From positions 38,816 to 102,815 of the forward strand of contig CAMYYB010000001.1 in assembly GCA_947303335.1 (NCBI GenBank): a stretch of 64,000 nt of DNA. Direction: 5' to 3'. The notes under the pieces were generated by a model, which did not search any database, was not told the DNA's origin, and saw only the letters and a list, made by a program, of their open reading frames with translations. Positions within the stretch are counted from its first letter, which is position 1, and each line of letters begins with the position of its first letter. The position numbers were made by a program, and so were the translations under genes. Shown here in pieces: positions 9,615 to 18,898 of this stretch. Origin of the DNA: an uncultured Bacteroidales bacterium. Its GTDB lineage: Bacteria; Bacteroidota; Bacteroidia; Bacteroidales; F082.

Positions 9615-9645
9615 GTACATTTGCAAATTGTAAATAAGTATAGCC

Positions 9646-12069
9646 ATGGAAATTGATAATAAATACAAGTATTTTGCTTTCATCAGCTATAAGCGAGAGG
9701 ATGAAAAATGGGCTAAGTGGCTTCAGCACAAACTGGAGCATTTCAAACTGCCATACAATTTGAATGGGCGTACCGATTTACCCAAGGAGATACGTCCTGT
9801 TTTCAGGGACCAATCGGAATTAGCAGGTGGCGTATTGGCGGAAGAGATTCAGAATGCGCTTGAGAACTCCAAATATTTGATTGTGATTTGTTCGCCCCGA
9901 GCTGCCCAATCGCAATGGGTGGGCAAGGAGGTACAGTCGTTTATCAGCATGGGGCGGATCGACAGAATCATTCCATTCATAGTGGGAGGTACAGTTCGTG
10001 CCCAAAACTCGGAGGATGAATGTTTCCCGTTTGCACTGTTGAATCTACCGCCAAATCAGGAGTTGCTCGGCATCAACATTGACGAGATGGGTCGGGATGC
10101 TGCTGCTGTGAAGGTGGTGGCGAGGATGTTCGGTTTGAAGTTTGATACGCTTTGGCAGAGGCATGAGAGGGAACAGAAGAAAAGAAAGAATTGGGTTGTC
10201 GCTGCTTGTGTTGCGGGCTTTCTTGCAATGGTAGGAATTGCTGGCTGGATTTGGAAGCAAAATATTGAAATCAAACACCAGAATAAAGAAATAAAGGAAA
10301 AGGATTGGAAGATGATGGAGAACCAAGCAAGGTTTGTGGCAGAGAAGGCTAACAATCTGGTGGATGAAGGCGATTCTTATACCGCTCAGAGGCTTTTGTT
10401 GGAGGTGCTGCCAACAAAAGAACACCCTGAAAGGCCATATACTGTTGAAGCAGAAGCTGCCTTTAGAAAAGCTTGTAATAATAATACTTCAATATTTAGA
10501 GGACATACATATGTTGTTGGTTCTATTGCATTTAGTCCGGACGATAGCAAAATCGTCTCAACAGGATGGGATTGCTCTTCTTATGTTTGGGATGTTGGTA
10601 CAGGCATGGGAGTAAAACTTGGTGAAGAAACAGGAACACATGCAAGTGGTGAATCATGTTTCAGTCCTGATGGAAAACATATCTTGACTGTAGGTTTTGA
10701 AGTAAAGATTTTTGATGCGCAAACTTTGCAAAAAATTAAAACGTTAGATATGGATGCCTATCTAATTGAATCAGCGGCTTATAGCCCAGACGGCAAAAGA
10801 ATTTTTGTATCCACAGATAGCGATATTCAGGTTTTTGATGCCATAACATTTCGCCCATTATCCACTTTAGGCTTTAAAAACGATAGACTGACTATTCATT
10901 CATTTAGTCCTGATGGGAAAAGGTTATGTTGCTTTGAAAACTATGGTGAAAGTGGAGCGTGCATTATAGATATCGGGACAGGAGAGAAACTTGTCACAAT
11001 TGACGAAGATGATATAAATGCTATGACATTTAATCCCACTGGAGAAATAGTTGCTACTGCATCTTGGAACGGAACTGTAAAACTTTGGGATTCTAGAATA
11101 GGTGAATTAATCCGAACTATAAAAGTTGGAAATGCCGTAGTCAACGATGTCGTATTTAGTCCAAATGGAGATTTCATTGCAACGGCCTCTTGGGACGAGA
11201 TGGTTAGGCTTTGGAGAAATAATAAACGTAATGACGAGCCAATAAAAGAATACAAGGGACATGATGGGAGAGTGTTGTCTCTTTCTTTTAATTCAGACGG
11301 AAGTTTGTTGGCCTCGTCTTCATGGGATAAAACAATTCGTATTTGGGATATATTTGGATTCCGGCCAATGATTTCAGAAACGGAGGCTCGTTATGACAGA
11401 AAAGTCTATTATAGTCCAGACGGGAAAAAAGAGGCTATTGTTTCATGGGGAAAACCGGTCAAAGTGATTTCGATGGAGACCGGTGTTGTTTTATATGAAT
11501 TGCCCGAAGACACATGGCAAGTGCATACTGTGGATTTTAGTCCAGACGGCAAGACAATTGCTACGGCCTCACAAGACCATAGCGTTCGTATATGGAATGC
11601 AAATGATGGCAGAGAATTGATGAGTTTTTCTCATGGAGGTATTGTATATGCAGCCGTATTCAGTCCGAATGGTAAATATATTGCTTCGGGGACTGATATT
11701 CCTGATAGGAAGATTCGTATTTGGGATGTTCAAAACGATTCCTTATATACTACGTTTGATTTAAACGAAAGCATATACACTCTAGCATATAGCCCTGATG
11801 GGCATTATTTGGCGTGCGTCTTGGCTGACGAAACGTTGCATGTATATGAAACGACGAGTTGGATTGATCTTGTCAATTATGACATCTCTTATAGTGTACA
11901 TGACAAGTCTGCTGTTGTTTTCAAAGAATCGAGCATTGTTGTAACAACAAATGGATATCAGTTAACTTACGACTTTCCGCCCCTCCAAGAACTCGTTGAA
12001 CAAACACGTGATCGATTTAAGAATGACACTCTCACAAAAGAGGAACGAAGATTATATTATTTGGAGTAA
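9646..12069 (+). CDS. TIR domain - TM helix - WD40 repeat protein
   Basis: KYFAFISYKREDEKWAKWLQHKLE...SQWVGKEVQSF (TIR with putative catalytic Glu), TM WVVAACVAGFLAMVGIAGWIW, multiple FSPDG...IWD WD40 repeats. Confidence 0.92.
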   Translation: MEIDNKYKYFAFISYKREDEKWAKWLQHKLEHFKLPYNLNGRTDLPKEIRPVFRDQSELAGGVLAEEIQNALENSKYLIVICSPRAAQSQWVGKEVQSFISMGRIDRIIPFIVGGTVRAQNSEDECFPFALLNLPPNQELLGINIDEMGRDAAAVKVVARMFGLKFDTLWQRHEREQKKRKNWVVAACVAGFLAMVGIAGWIWKQNIEIKHQNKEIKEKDWKMMENQARFVAEKANNLVDEGDSYTAQRLLLEVLPTKEHPERPYTVEAEAAFRKACNNNTSIFRGHTYVVGSIAFSPDDSKIVSTGWDCSSYVWDVGTGMGVKLGEETGTHASGESCFSPDGKHILTVGFEVKIFDAQTLQKIKTLDMDAYLIESAAYSPDGKRIFVSTDSDIQVFDAITFRPLSTLGFKNDRLTIHSFSPDGKRLCCFENYGESGACIIDIGTGEKLVTIDEDDINAMTFNPTGEIVATASWNGTVKLWDSRIGELIRTIKVGNAVVNDVVFSPNGDFIATASWDEMVRLWRNNKRNDEPIKEYKGHDGRVLSLSFNSDGSLLASSSWDKTIRIWDIFGFRPMISETEARYDRKVYYSPDGKKEAIVSWGKPVKVISMETGVVLYELPEDTWQVHTVDFSPDGKTIATASQDHSVRIWNANDGRELMSFSHGGIVYAAVFSPNGKYIASGTDIPDRKIRIWDVQNDSLYTTFDLNESIYTLAYSPDGHYLACVLADETLHVYETTSWIDLVNYDISYSVHDKSAVVFKESSIVVTTNGYQLTYDFPPLQELVEQTRDRFKNDTLTKEERRLYYLE

Positions 12070-12138
12070 AAAGCCTATGGATTTAGTTGTTTCGTAATCA
12101 ATTCAAAAAACAAATAATAACCTAATAATTGAGAAAAC

Positions 12139-13518
12139 ATGAAAAACAAGGATTATGTGGTCGGTATAGGCGAGGCTTTGATAGATTGCTTCCCTAACTC
12201 TGATAAAGAAAACAAATATGAAACAAGGAAACTCGGTGGAGCGCCAACGATTTTCGCATACCATGCTGCGCAGTCTGGATGGAAAGGAATGATTATCAGC
12301 GCTATTGGAGATGATTCTAATGGGAAAGAAATAAAAAGAAAGATAAAAAAGAAGCAAGGTCTTGGGGCATGTTTGGAGACAATTAAAGGCAAACGCGAAC
12401 ATCCATCTGTTGTTGCCGTTAAATATAAAGGGAATGATAAGAATAATCCAAGTTATTCTATAGACAAGGAATCCGCGTGGTCCGAAATACCTTGCACTGA
12501 CAAGCTTATTAAGATTGCGAATAAAACTAAAGCCGTGTATTTTGGTACACTTGCTAGTTATTGTGGAATGGTCTCCAAAAATACGATTGATAGTTTCTTG
12601 GAGGTCGTTCGTAAGGATGATGATTGCCTGAGAATTTTTGATGTAAACTTGCGTACTAATACTGAACCAAACAAAGAGGATCTATTCACCAATAGTTTAA
12701 TTATTGAATATATTGAGAAATGTAACGTATTGAAGGTTAATCGATATGAGTTGAAATACATTTGCAAATTGTTCTTCCAAGAAAGAGATGAAAGTGAAAG
12801 GAAAAAGTGCCTGGAGATAATGAACAAATTCGATAATATTAAGATTTTAATACTGACCATGGGCGAAGACGGAAGCTCGATATTATGGAGAGATGAGAAA
12901 CATGATGATAAATATGCCTTTTCATCGCTTGGTATGCCTCTGAATGTTGAAAACAATGTCGGTGCAGGTGACGCTTTAGCCGGGGCTTTCATTGGGGAAA
13001 TCTTACGTGGTAAAACTCCAGATCAAGCTCATCTTCTGGCAGTACAACGTTCTGCTATCGTTTGCGAGAAGGGTGATAGTATGCCTCCAATTAGTAGACA
13101 CGATGTCTTTATCAGTTATGCGAGTGAAGACAAGCTAATTGTAAACAATTATTTTTGCAATGGTTTTATAGAAAAAGGGATATCATTTTGGATTGATAAG
13201 AAAGGATTGCGATTTGGCGACGTTTTCGCTGAAGAGATAGATAATGCCATAAGAGATTGTGAGGCTTTTATTTTCTTTTACTCGAAAAACGCAAAAAAAT
13301 CGGAATGGGTTCACAAAGAAATCGAAAAAGCTCGCAAATACAGGAGACCAATCATTCCAATTTTGCTAGATAATTTGGATGATGAACCATACGAAAAGGA
13401 TAATCCTCTATATAATGAGTCCGTGGCTAAATTATTGAAAGATATTCATCATCTTGATTATTCATTGTCAAGACTAATCGATTCTATTGAAGAACGCTTA
13501 AATCCTCAATCTGTATAA
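12139..13518 (+). CDS. PfkB/ribokinase-family kinase fused to C-terminal TIR domain
   Basis: N-terminal VVGIGEALIDCFP...LGGAPTIFAYHAA...NVGAGDALAGAFIGEIL; C-terminal HDVFISYASEDKLIV...KKSEWVHKEIEKARKYRRPIIPILLD. Confidence 0.9.
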   Translation: MKNKDYVVGIGEALIDCFPNSDKENKYETRKLGGAPTIFAYHAAQSGWKGMIISAIGDDSNGKEIKRKIKKKQGLGACLETIKGKREHPSVVAVKYKGNDKNNPSYSIDKESAWSEIPCTDKLIKIANKTKAVYFGTLASYCGMVSKNTIDSFLEVVRKDDDCLRIFDVNLRTNTEPNKEDLFTNSLIIEYIEKCNVLKVNRYELKYICKLFFQERDESERKKCLEIMNKFDNIKILILTMGEDGSSILWRDEKHDDKYAFSSLGMPLNVENNVGAGDALAGAFIGEILRGKTPDQAHLLAVQRSAIVCEKGDSMPPISRHDVFISYASEDKLIVNNYFCNGFIEKGISFWIDKKGLRFGDVFAEEIDNAIRDCEAFIFFYSKNAKKSEWVHKEIEKARKYRRPIIPILLDNLDDEPYEKDNPLYNESVAKLLKDIHHLDYSLSRLIDSIEERLNPQSV

Positions 13519-13548
13519 GAAATCGATAAACAGACTCTTGTAGTTCAA

Positions 13549-14385
13549 TCATCGTTTCTTGATAGTGAATCCCAACTTTTGCACCAGTTTCAGAGTATTC
13601 TGAGCCATTAGGCGGTCGTATTCCTTTTCGCTGTCTTTCAATGAACAATATGGAATGATGTCAGGGTGCTGTTTGAGGCTGTCGTTTCGCTCTGGACCGT
13701 ATGTCCATCCTTCCTTCATGCGTTGTTTGGCCCACACATCGTGGAGATTCTCTGCTATGGCTTCCCAAAGCTCGTTGACGTCGTCGTTTATGGAGATGTC
13801 GTCAACATTGATAGGTTCTGGGTTATACTCTGTCACAGAACGTAACACGCGCACCATATAGTTCAACGAGTCTTTCCATGCATTTTGGAAATGTGCGCTT
13901 GGGATTACTTCGCCTTTTTCGTGCTCTGGGTCGTAAATAGATACGGTTCCTGTCTTTGCGTCTATAGAGGTGACGACTACTGCATGGTTCACACCTTCAT
14001 CAATCATGGGCTTCTCAGCATAGAGCTTTTGGGTGTTGACTGCCACGATGATGTCGTTGTCAAGCGCGAGACAATACTTGATGTCGTCGATGGTGGAGTT
14101 GTATTTCCTTGTAATCGGAAGGTTGTGTTTTATCAACAACTGTCCAATGGCATGGAGAGGCGTTCTTTCGTTCTTAAACCATTGGTTTTCTCGTGACGAA
14201 GATACAAGGTCTTCAGGGTTGAATTCAATGTTACGACGTTTGAGAATGAAGGCTTCACATGTCACAATGCATTGTTTTCCGTTGTCTTTGGCGGTTTGCT
14301 GTTCTTCTGATACTTTCATTTCTGTATTATTTATAAGGTTTTTAAAAGATGTCTCTGGTTCCATTTTATCATGGCTTTTTGTCAT
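13549..14385 (-). CDS. C39/papain-like cysteine peptidase domain + RyR domain protein
   Basis: QCIVTCEAFILK (Cys), GVNHAVVVTSID (His), VSIYDPEHE (Asp); C-terminal ENLHDVWAKQRMKEGWTYGPERNDSLKQHPDIIPYCSLKDSEKEYDR is RyR-like. Confidence 0.78.
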   Translation of the reverse strand: MTKSHDKMEPETSFKNLINNTEMKVSEEQQTAKDNGKQCIVTCEAFILKRRNIEFNPEDLVSSSRENQWFKNERTPLHAIGQLLIKHNLPITRKYNSTIDDIKYCLALDNDIIVAVNTQKLYAEKPMIDEGVNHAVVVTSIDAKTGTVSIYDPEHEKGEVIPSAHFQNAWKDSLNYMVRVLRSVTEYNPEPINVDDISINDDVNELWEAIAENLHDVWAKQRMKEGWTYGPERNDSLKQHPDIIPYCSLKDSEKEYDRLMAQNTLKLVQKLGFTIKKR

Positions 14386-14522
14386 AAAGAGTGTTTCATT
14401 TCTTGTTTTCTATCAGTTGATGGCTTTTTTTGTGGGAAAAGACAAAAACTTTTATTCTATCAAGAAATTGTCGTTTGTAAACTGATTTTCCATATCTTTG
14501 CAACACAAACATAAACGAAGAT

Positions 14523-15557
14523 ATGAACGCAAGAGAAAAACAGCTCATAGAAGGTATCATTCATCATGAAACTGAAAAGGAAAAAAAGATTCGCGACCGA
14601 TGCCTTCGGCTACTTTTACGCGGCGAAATCGAAGAAGTAATAGACGACAAGCATATCATCCGATGCGAGAATAATCCCTATTTTGTAGCAATACAGAATG
14701 CAGTCAGAGATTGCTTTTTGGGGGATTTATACAAAGGCAGATTCACTGAGATTTATAATGTATTTGCTTCGCTTTTTATCGCAGAACAAGTACTGGTGAA
14801 CACTAATCCTAAAAAATTGCGTGAAATTGACAACTTGGAGAAATACCTTTACAGTACCGTTTGGAATTTCTGTAACAAAAACAGAAAAAAGATTTGTGAG
14901 GAACTTGGTATTGAATTAGGATACTTTTATGAAGCATACGATGATAATTCAAAAGTCGACGATGAAGATAATAATAAACTATCAGATGAATTCGTTAAAG
15001 AATCTGACACTGCGGGTTGGGCGAGTTCGTTCGTTGGTTCTTTGATTGACAAGATTAGCAATACGTATTATCGCGAACTCATCTATGCCATCTTTATAGA
15101 AGATGTGCCTGTGGATACAATGGCTGAAGAAAAAGGGAAAACTGTTGACGATATCTATCGGGATTTCAATCGCGCCTGGAACAAATTGCTTCAAGTGGCT
15201 TTGCCCGAGATTAGAATCCGTTGCAAAAGCCTGTTCAAAAAATATGAATCTGAATTAAGTGACGAACAAGCTTGCTTGTTAAATGAATTCTTCTTCAACG
15301 GCAAAGATTTTTCAACCATAGCTCATTCTTTAGGGATGAAACAAGATAATTTGGAGAACGCGGTCGTAAAAGCACACAAAGTGTTGGTGAAAATCGCTAA
15401 ACGTGAGGCCGAACTTGATGAAAAAGAGAAACGAAAAGAAGCACGTGAACAGCGTCGTATCGAAAAAGAAGAAGCTGATAGAAAAAAGAAACAAAAGCGT
15501 GTCATGAATGAAAGGAATAACCAGTTTTCCAACTCGGAAGTGATAGAAAACTCCTAA
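14523..15557 (+). CDS. RNA polymerase sigma factor-like protein (divergent sigma-70 family)
   Basis: LEKYLYSTVWNFCNKNRKK region 2-like; two helix-turn-helix-like segments (IEDVPVDTMAEEKGKTVDDIYRDFNRAWNKL; FSTIAHSLGMKQDNLENAVVKAHKVL). Promoter-like TATCTTTG upstream. Confidence 0.6.
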   Translation: MNAREKQLIEGIIHHETEKEKKIRDRCLRLLLRGEIEEVIDDKHIIRCENNPYFVAIQNAVRDCFLGDLYKGRFTEIYNVFASLFIAEQVLVNTNPKKLREIDNLEKYLYSTVWNFCNKNRKKICEELGIELGYFYEAYDDNSKVDDEDNNKLSDEFVKESDTAGWASSFVGSLIDKISNTYYRELIYAIFIEDVPVDTMAEEKGKTVDDIYRDFNRAWNKLLQVALPEIRIRCKSLFKKYESELSDEQACLLNEFFFNGKDFSTIAHSLGMKQDNLENAVVKAHKVLVKIAKREAELDEKEKRKEAREQRRIEKEEADRKKKQKRVMNERNNQFSNSEVIENS

Positions 15558-15613
15558 TCAGAGACTCTAACAAAATAATCTAATAAAAATTCTAGGAATA
15601 ATAACAGAGCACT

Positions 15614-16684
15614 ATGAAAATCACAAATGATATAATGGAACGCTTTCTGCAAGGTCAAACCTCTGTAGAAGAAACAGCAGAGATAATGATGGCTATTGCC
15701 GTCAATCCAGAACTTGAAGAGTTGGTGGTCAACCATCGACGCATGGCTTATACCCAAGAACAAATGGAGGACTATGGAAGTTTCATTCCCATTGGCAGCA
15801 TGGCTGCTGATGATGGACAAAACCTATGTGACTTTCAATGCGAAACATATATATTGAAAGCATTTGGGAAAGAAATAGAAGAAAGCACTTTGGCTAAAGA
15901 ATCGCGACAGAATTATTGGCTGCGTGGAGAAGGTACACCTCTTTATAATATGGGCAAACTGTTGGAAAGAAATGACTTCCTTGTTCATCGACGTTTTAAT
16001 GCAACTCTTGACGAATTAGAAGAAGCCCTAAAAGAACACAAGGTTATTGTCGTAGTCAATGGAGATACGCTTATTGGCAAAGAGATAGACATTTTTTCTG
16101 AAGACTTTAGCTTTGAAGACAATCCCAATCATGCAGTAGTAGTGCTTTCTGTCAACAAAGAAACTGACAAGGTTACCATATACAACCCTGCAGTTCAGGA
16201 AGAGGCTACTGTTTATGACTTGGATAAGTTTGAAAATGCTTGGGAAGAGTCTCGTCATTACATGGTCACTGCACGAATCAAACAATTTCCTCAGGAGTAC
16301 AAACCACAACCGGTTGATGTCAGCAAAATCAATCTCAATGATGATCTGGAGGAACTTATTGATGTGATAGCCGAGGACTTGCATGATGTTTGGGCGAGAG
16401 ACAAAATGAATGCAGGTTATACTTATGCTCCGCTCGACAGCAATGGTCATGAAGAGAAAGGACATAACCACTATCTCGTGCCTTATTTCATGCTACAAGA
16501 TAAAGATAAGGAGCCAGACCAGAAAAATGCAAGACAAACTCTCAAACTGCTGAAACGATTGGGCTATCGATTAGTGAACATCAACAGCATGTACCGTTGC
16601 CCTGAATGTGGCGAAGTCATCGAGCCAAACAACCATTTCTGCCCCAACTGCGGACGGGAATTGTCTTGGAAGGATTTTAGATAG
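15614..16684 (+). CDS. anti-sigma-like N-terminus + C39/papain-like peptidase + RyR domain + C-terminal zinc ribbon
   Basis: MKITNDIMERFLQGQTSVEETAEIM; LCDFQCETYILK, PNHAVVVLSV, VTIYNP; RyR EDLHDVWARDKMNAGYTYAPL...YLVPYFML; zinc ribbon CPECGEVIEPNNHFCPNCG. Confidence 0.75.
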   Translation: MKITNDIMERFLQGQTSVEETAEIMMAIAVNPELEELVVNHRRMAYTQEQMEDYGSFIPIGSMAADDGQNLCDFQCETYILKAFGKEIEESTLAKESRQNYWLRGEGTPLYNMGKLLERNDFLVHRRFNATLDELEEALKEHKVIVVVNGDTLIGKEIDIFSEDFSFEDNPNHAVVVLSVNKETDKVTIYNPAVQEEATVYDLDKFENAWEESRHYMVTARIKQFPQEYKPQPVDVSKINLNDDLEELIDVIAEDLHDVWARDKMNAGYTYAPLDSNGHEEKGHNHYLVPYFMLQDKDKEPDQKNARQTLKLLKRLGYRLVNINSMYRCPECGEVIEPNNHFCPNCGRELSWKDFR

Positions 16685-16704
16685 AAATAACAATGGTAAT
16701 CTGT

Positions 16705-18171
16705 TTATTCTTTATCATGTTTCCCGTCCATAGTATACTTTTGGATTAGCATGTTGCTATTATTAGTTGTAATCTGTTTTGGAAGGTTGATTCCAATCCT
16801 TTTAAGGAATTTGCGGACTTTTTTTGACGACACATAATATCCATTCTCGTTCGGTTTAGGGTTTGCTACAAAATAAACATATAAGTCGTTTTTTAGTTTT
16901 GTTTGTTTGTCTATGTCATAAAAAGGGAATGTGGACCATTCATCAGGGTCGTTTACAGTATCAACCAAAAAAGTTGAGGTTCCAAGGACAACAAAAGGAT
17001 TCTTGTCATTGTTAAAAGAGCCATATTGCTGATTTAAATTGAACTCTTCGCAATATATACTGTCCAGGTAGACATTTTGTGTTTTCAAAATCTCCTTGTA
17101 CTTTTCGAATGTCCCGCTAACGCCTCGGTTTCCTCTATTATTACTAGTAGTGAATACAATAACGTTTGTGTCTTGAACAATATCAGCTAAGTCCTTGGGC
17201 GTTATCAGATTGTCGTTATCAAAATACTTTTTGAAATAATCATCTTTTTTTAATACAATTTTAAGGTCATTACTACCAATTTTAACTCCGATAACATATC
17301 CAATATCATTTATGAATTTATTTCTGGTCGATGAGTCGGAGATGAAATCGTCATCCGTTGCTTCCATTGCAGAAAAAACGACTAAATCAAATTGACGTAG
17401 TTTACCATTGCCAATGTTTCGTTTGACGTCAATTTCCTTGGAAATAATTGGTAATGCGGCCCCAGTTGAGATAGGTAAATATACCCATTTTTTGCTTGTT
17501 GAAATAGGAATGTTTTTCTCCTCAAGGAATCCTTTTACCGAACCTCCACCAACAAGTAATAGAACTGGTTTTTGGAATATGTAAAAACAGAAACAAACAC
17601 CAATAACAATTATAATGGTCATGATTATCCCAATATGGTTTTTCTTTATGGGATGTATGGGTTGTGTGGGATGGGGAGAGTGCAAAAAAACAAGTAGTTT
17701 ATCATTATAAAAATGCTTAAAATCATCATCTGTACCGTATTTAATTGGGTTGAAATCTTTTAACCAATTTAAGTTGGTTGGTAGCTCGGACGGCCATTCA
17801 AACCCTGATAAAACAACGGGTATTATGTTTTTATTAAGCTGTTTGGCATATTCAATTTCTTTGATTAACCAGTCTGTTTCATTAGAACTACTTGAAAGGA
17901 TGGGATTATACACAGTTTCAGCTATGGAAGTTGAAATTGTCCATATATTAGAAGTGTTTAAAGGTGATGAAGAAAAAACATCGCCATTGAGAACCACGAT
18001 AAAGTCATCGCATGCTTCGATGGCCTTAAGTATGCCTGTGTGAAATTCGCCCGCTTTCAAGATAGTTTTATCGATGAGAACATTATATCCGTCTTTCTTA
18101 AGCCTGTCAGTTAGATGGTTGGCTACCGTATAGCCACCAATATGTCGATAACTAATAAAAATGCCACTCAT
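16705..18171 (-). CDS. TIR domain - TM - periplasmic-binding-protein-like C-terminal domain
   Basis: SGIFISYRHIGGYTVANHL...ETDWLIKEIEYAKQLNKNIIPVVL; TM IGIIMTIIIVIGVCFCFYIF; then KPVLLLVGGGSVKGFLEE...WVYLPISTGAALPIISKE. Confidence 0.75.
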   Translation of the reverse strand: MSGIFISYRHIGGYTVANHLTDRLKKDGYNVLIDKTILKAGEFHTGILKAIEACDDFIVVLNGDVFSSSPLNTSNIWTISTSIAETVYNPILSSSSNETDWLIKEIEYAKQLNKNIIPVVLSGFEWPSELPTNLNWLKDFNPIKYGTDDDFKHFYNDKLLVFLHSPHPTQPIHPIKKNHIGIIMTIIIVIGVCFCFYIFQKPVLLLVGGGSVKGFLEEKNIPISTSKKWVYLPISTGAALPIISKEIDVKRNIGNGKLRQFDLVVFSAMEATDDDFISDSSTRNKFINDIGYVIGVKIGSNDLKIVLKKDDYFKKYFDNDNLITPKDLADIVQDTNVIVFTTSNNRGNRGVSGTFEKYKEILKTQNVYLDSIYCEEFNLNQQYGSFNNDKNPFVVLGTSTFLVDTVNDPDEWSTFPFYDIDKQTKLKNDLYVYFVANPKPNENGYYVSSKKVRKFLKRIGINLPKQITTNNSNMLIQKYTMDGKHDKE

Positions 18172-18350
18172 TTTGTAATGATGTTTGTTGTTGGGGGCAA
18201 AAATACAATAATTCTTGAATTGTCAATGCTTGTTTTTTTGTAATTATCTCAAAAAACGCGATTTGCTGGTAGATTTCTATATCAGAGAAGCTCTTTTTGT
18301 GTTGAAAGCTAATAATAAACTAGTTGGAATAATATCTAAAGCAATTCATT

Positions 18351-18779
18351 ATGAGCACGTTTGTATTTATCTTGGCACTCGTCGTAGCGTATTATTGGGG
18401 TTTAGGTCCCGCATATTGGGTGTGGTTCATCGGCGAGATTTTGACACTCTTCATTAATGGTCAGAGGAATGCCGACACCGAACACCAATCCTCTTCAAAT
18501 TCTCAGTCCCAAAGCACAGGCGGATATCAATCCAATGGCACAAAAGAACATAAACAAAATATTGCCAAAGAAAATATTAACCATTGGTATTCTGTGTTGG
18601 GTATTGCTTCCGATGCCAGCGACTTGGAAGTAAAGAAGGCTTACCGTAAATTGGCGATGGAATGTCATCCCGACCATTATGCCAATTCAAGTGAGGAAGT
18701 CCGCAAACACGCCAATGAAAGATTTCGTGAGGTGAATAGGGCGTATGAGGCCGTGAAGGAATTGAGACAGATGAAGTGA
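18351..18779 (+). CDS. membrane-anchored J-domain protein
   Basis: HWYSVLGIASDASDLEVKKAYRKLAMECHPDHY (HPD motif), hydrophobic N-terminus. Confidence 0.88.
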   Translation: MSTFVFILALVVAYYWGLGPAYWVWFIGEILTLFINGQRNADTEHQSSSNSQSQSTGGYQSNGTKEHKQNIAKENINHWYSVLGIASDASDLEVKKAYRKLAMECHPDHYANSSEEVRKHANERFREVNRAYEAVKELRQMK

Positions 18780-18898
18780 TAGGAATCATGAGCTTAATCG
18801 CTCATCTTAAATGAGAAGCTTTAATAATGGATGTGAACAAATATAATACTATCTCATCAAATACAAACAGTTTTATTAACCATTTAAAATCAATCAAA

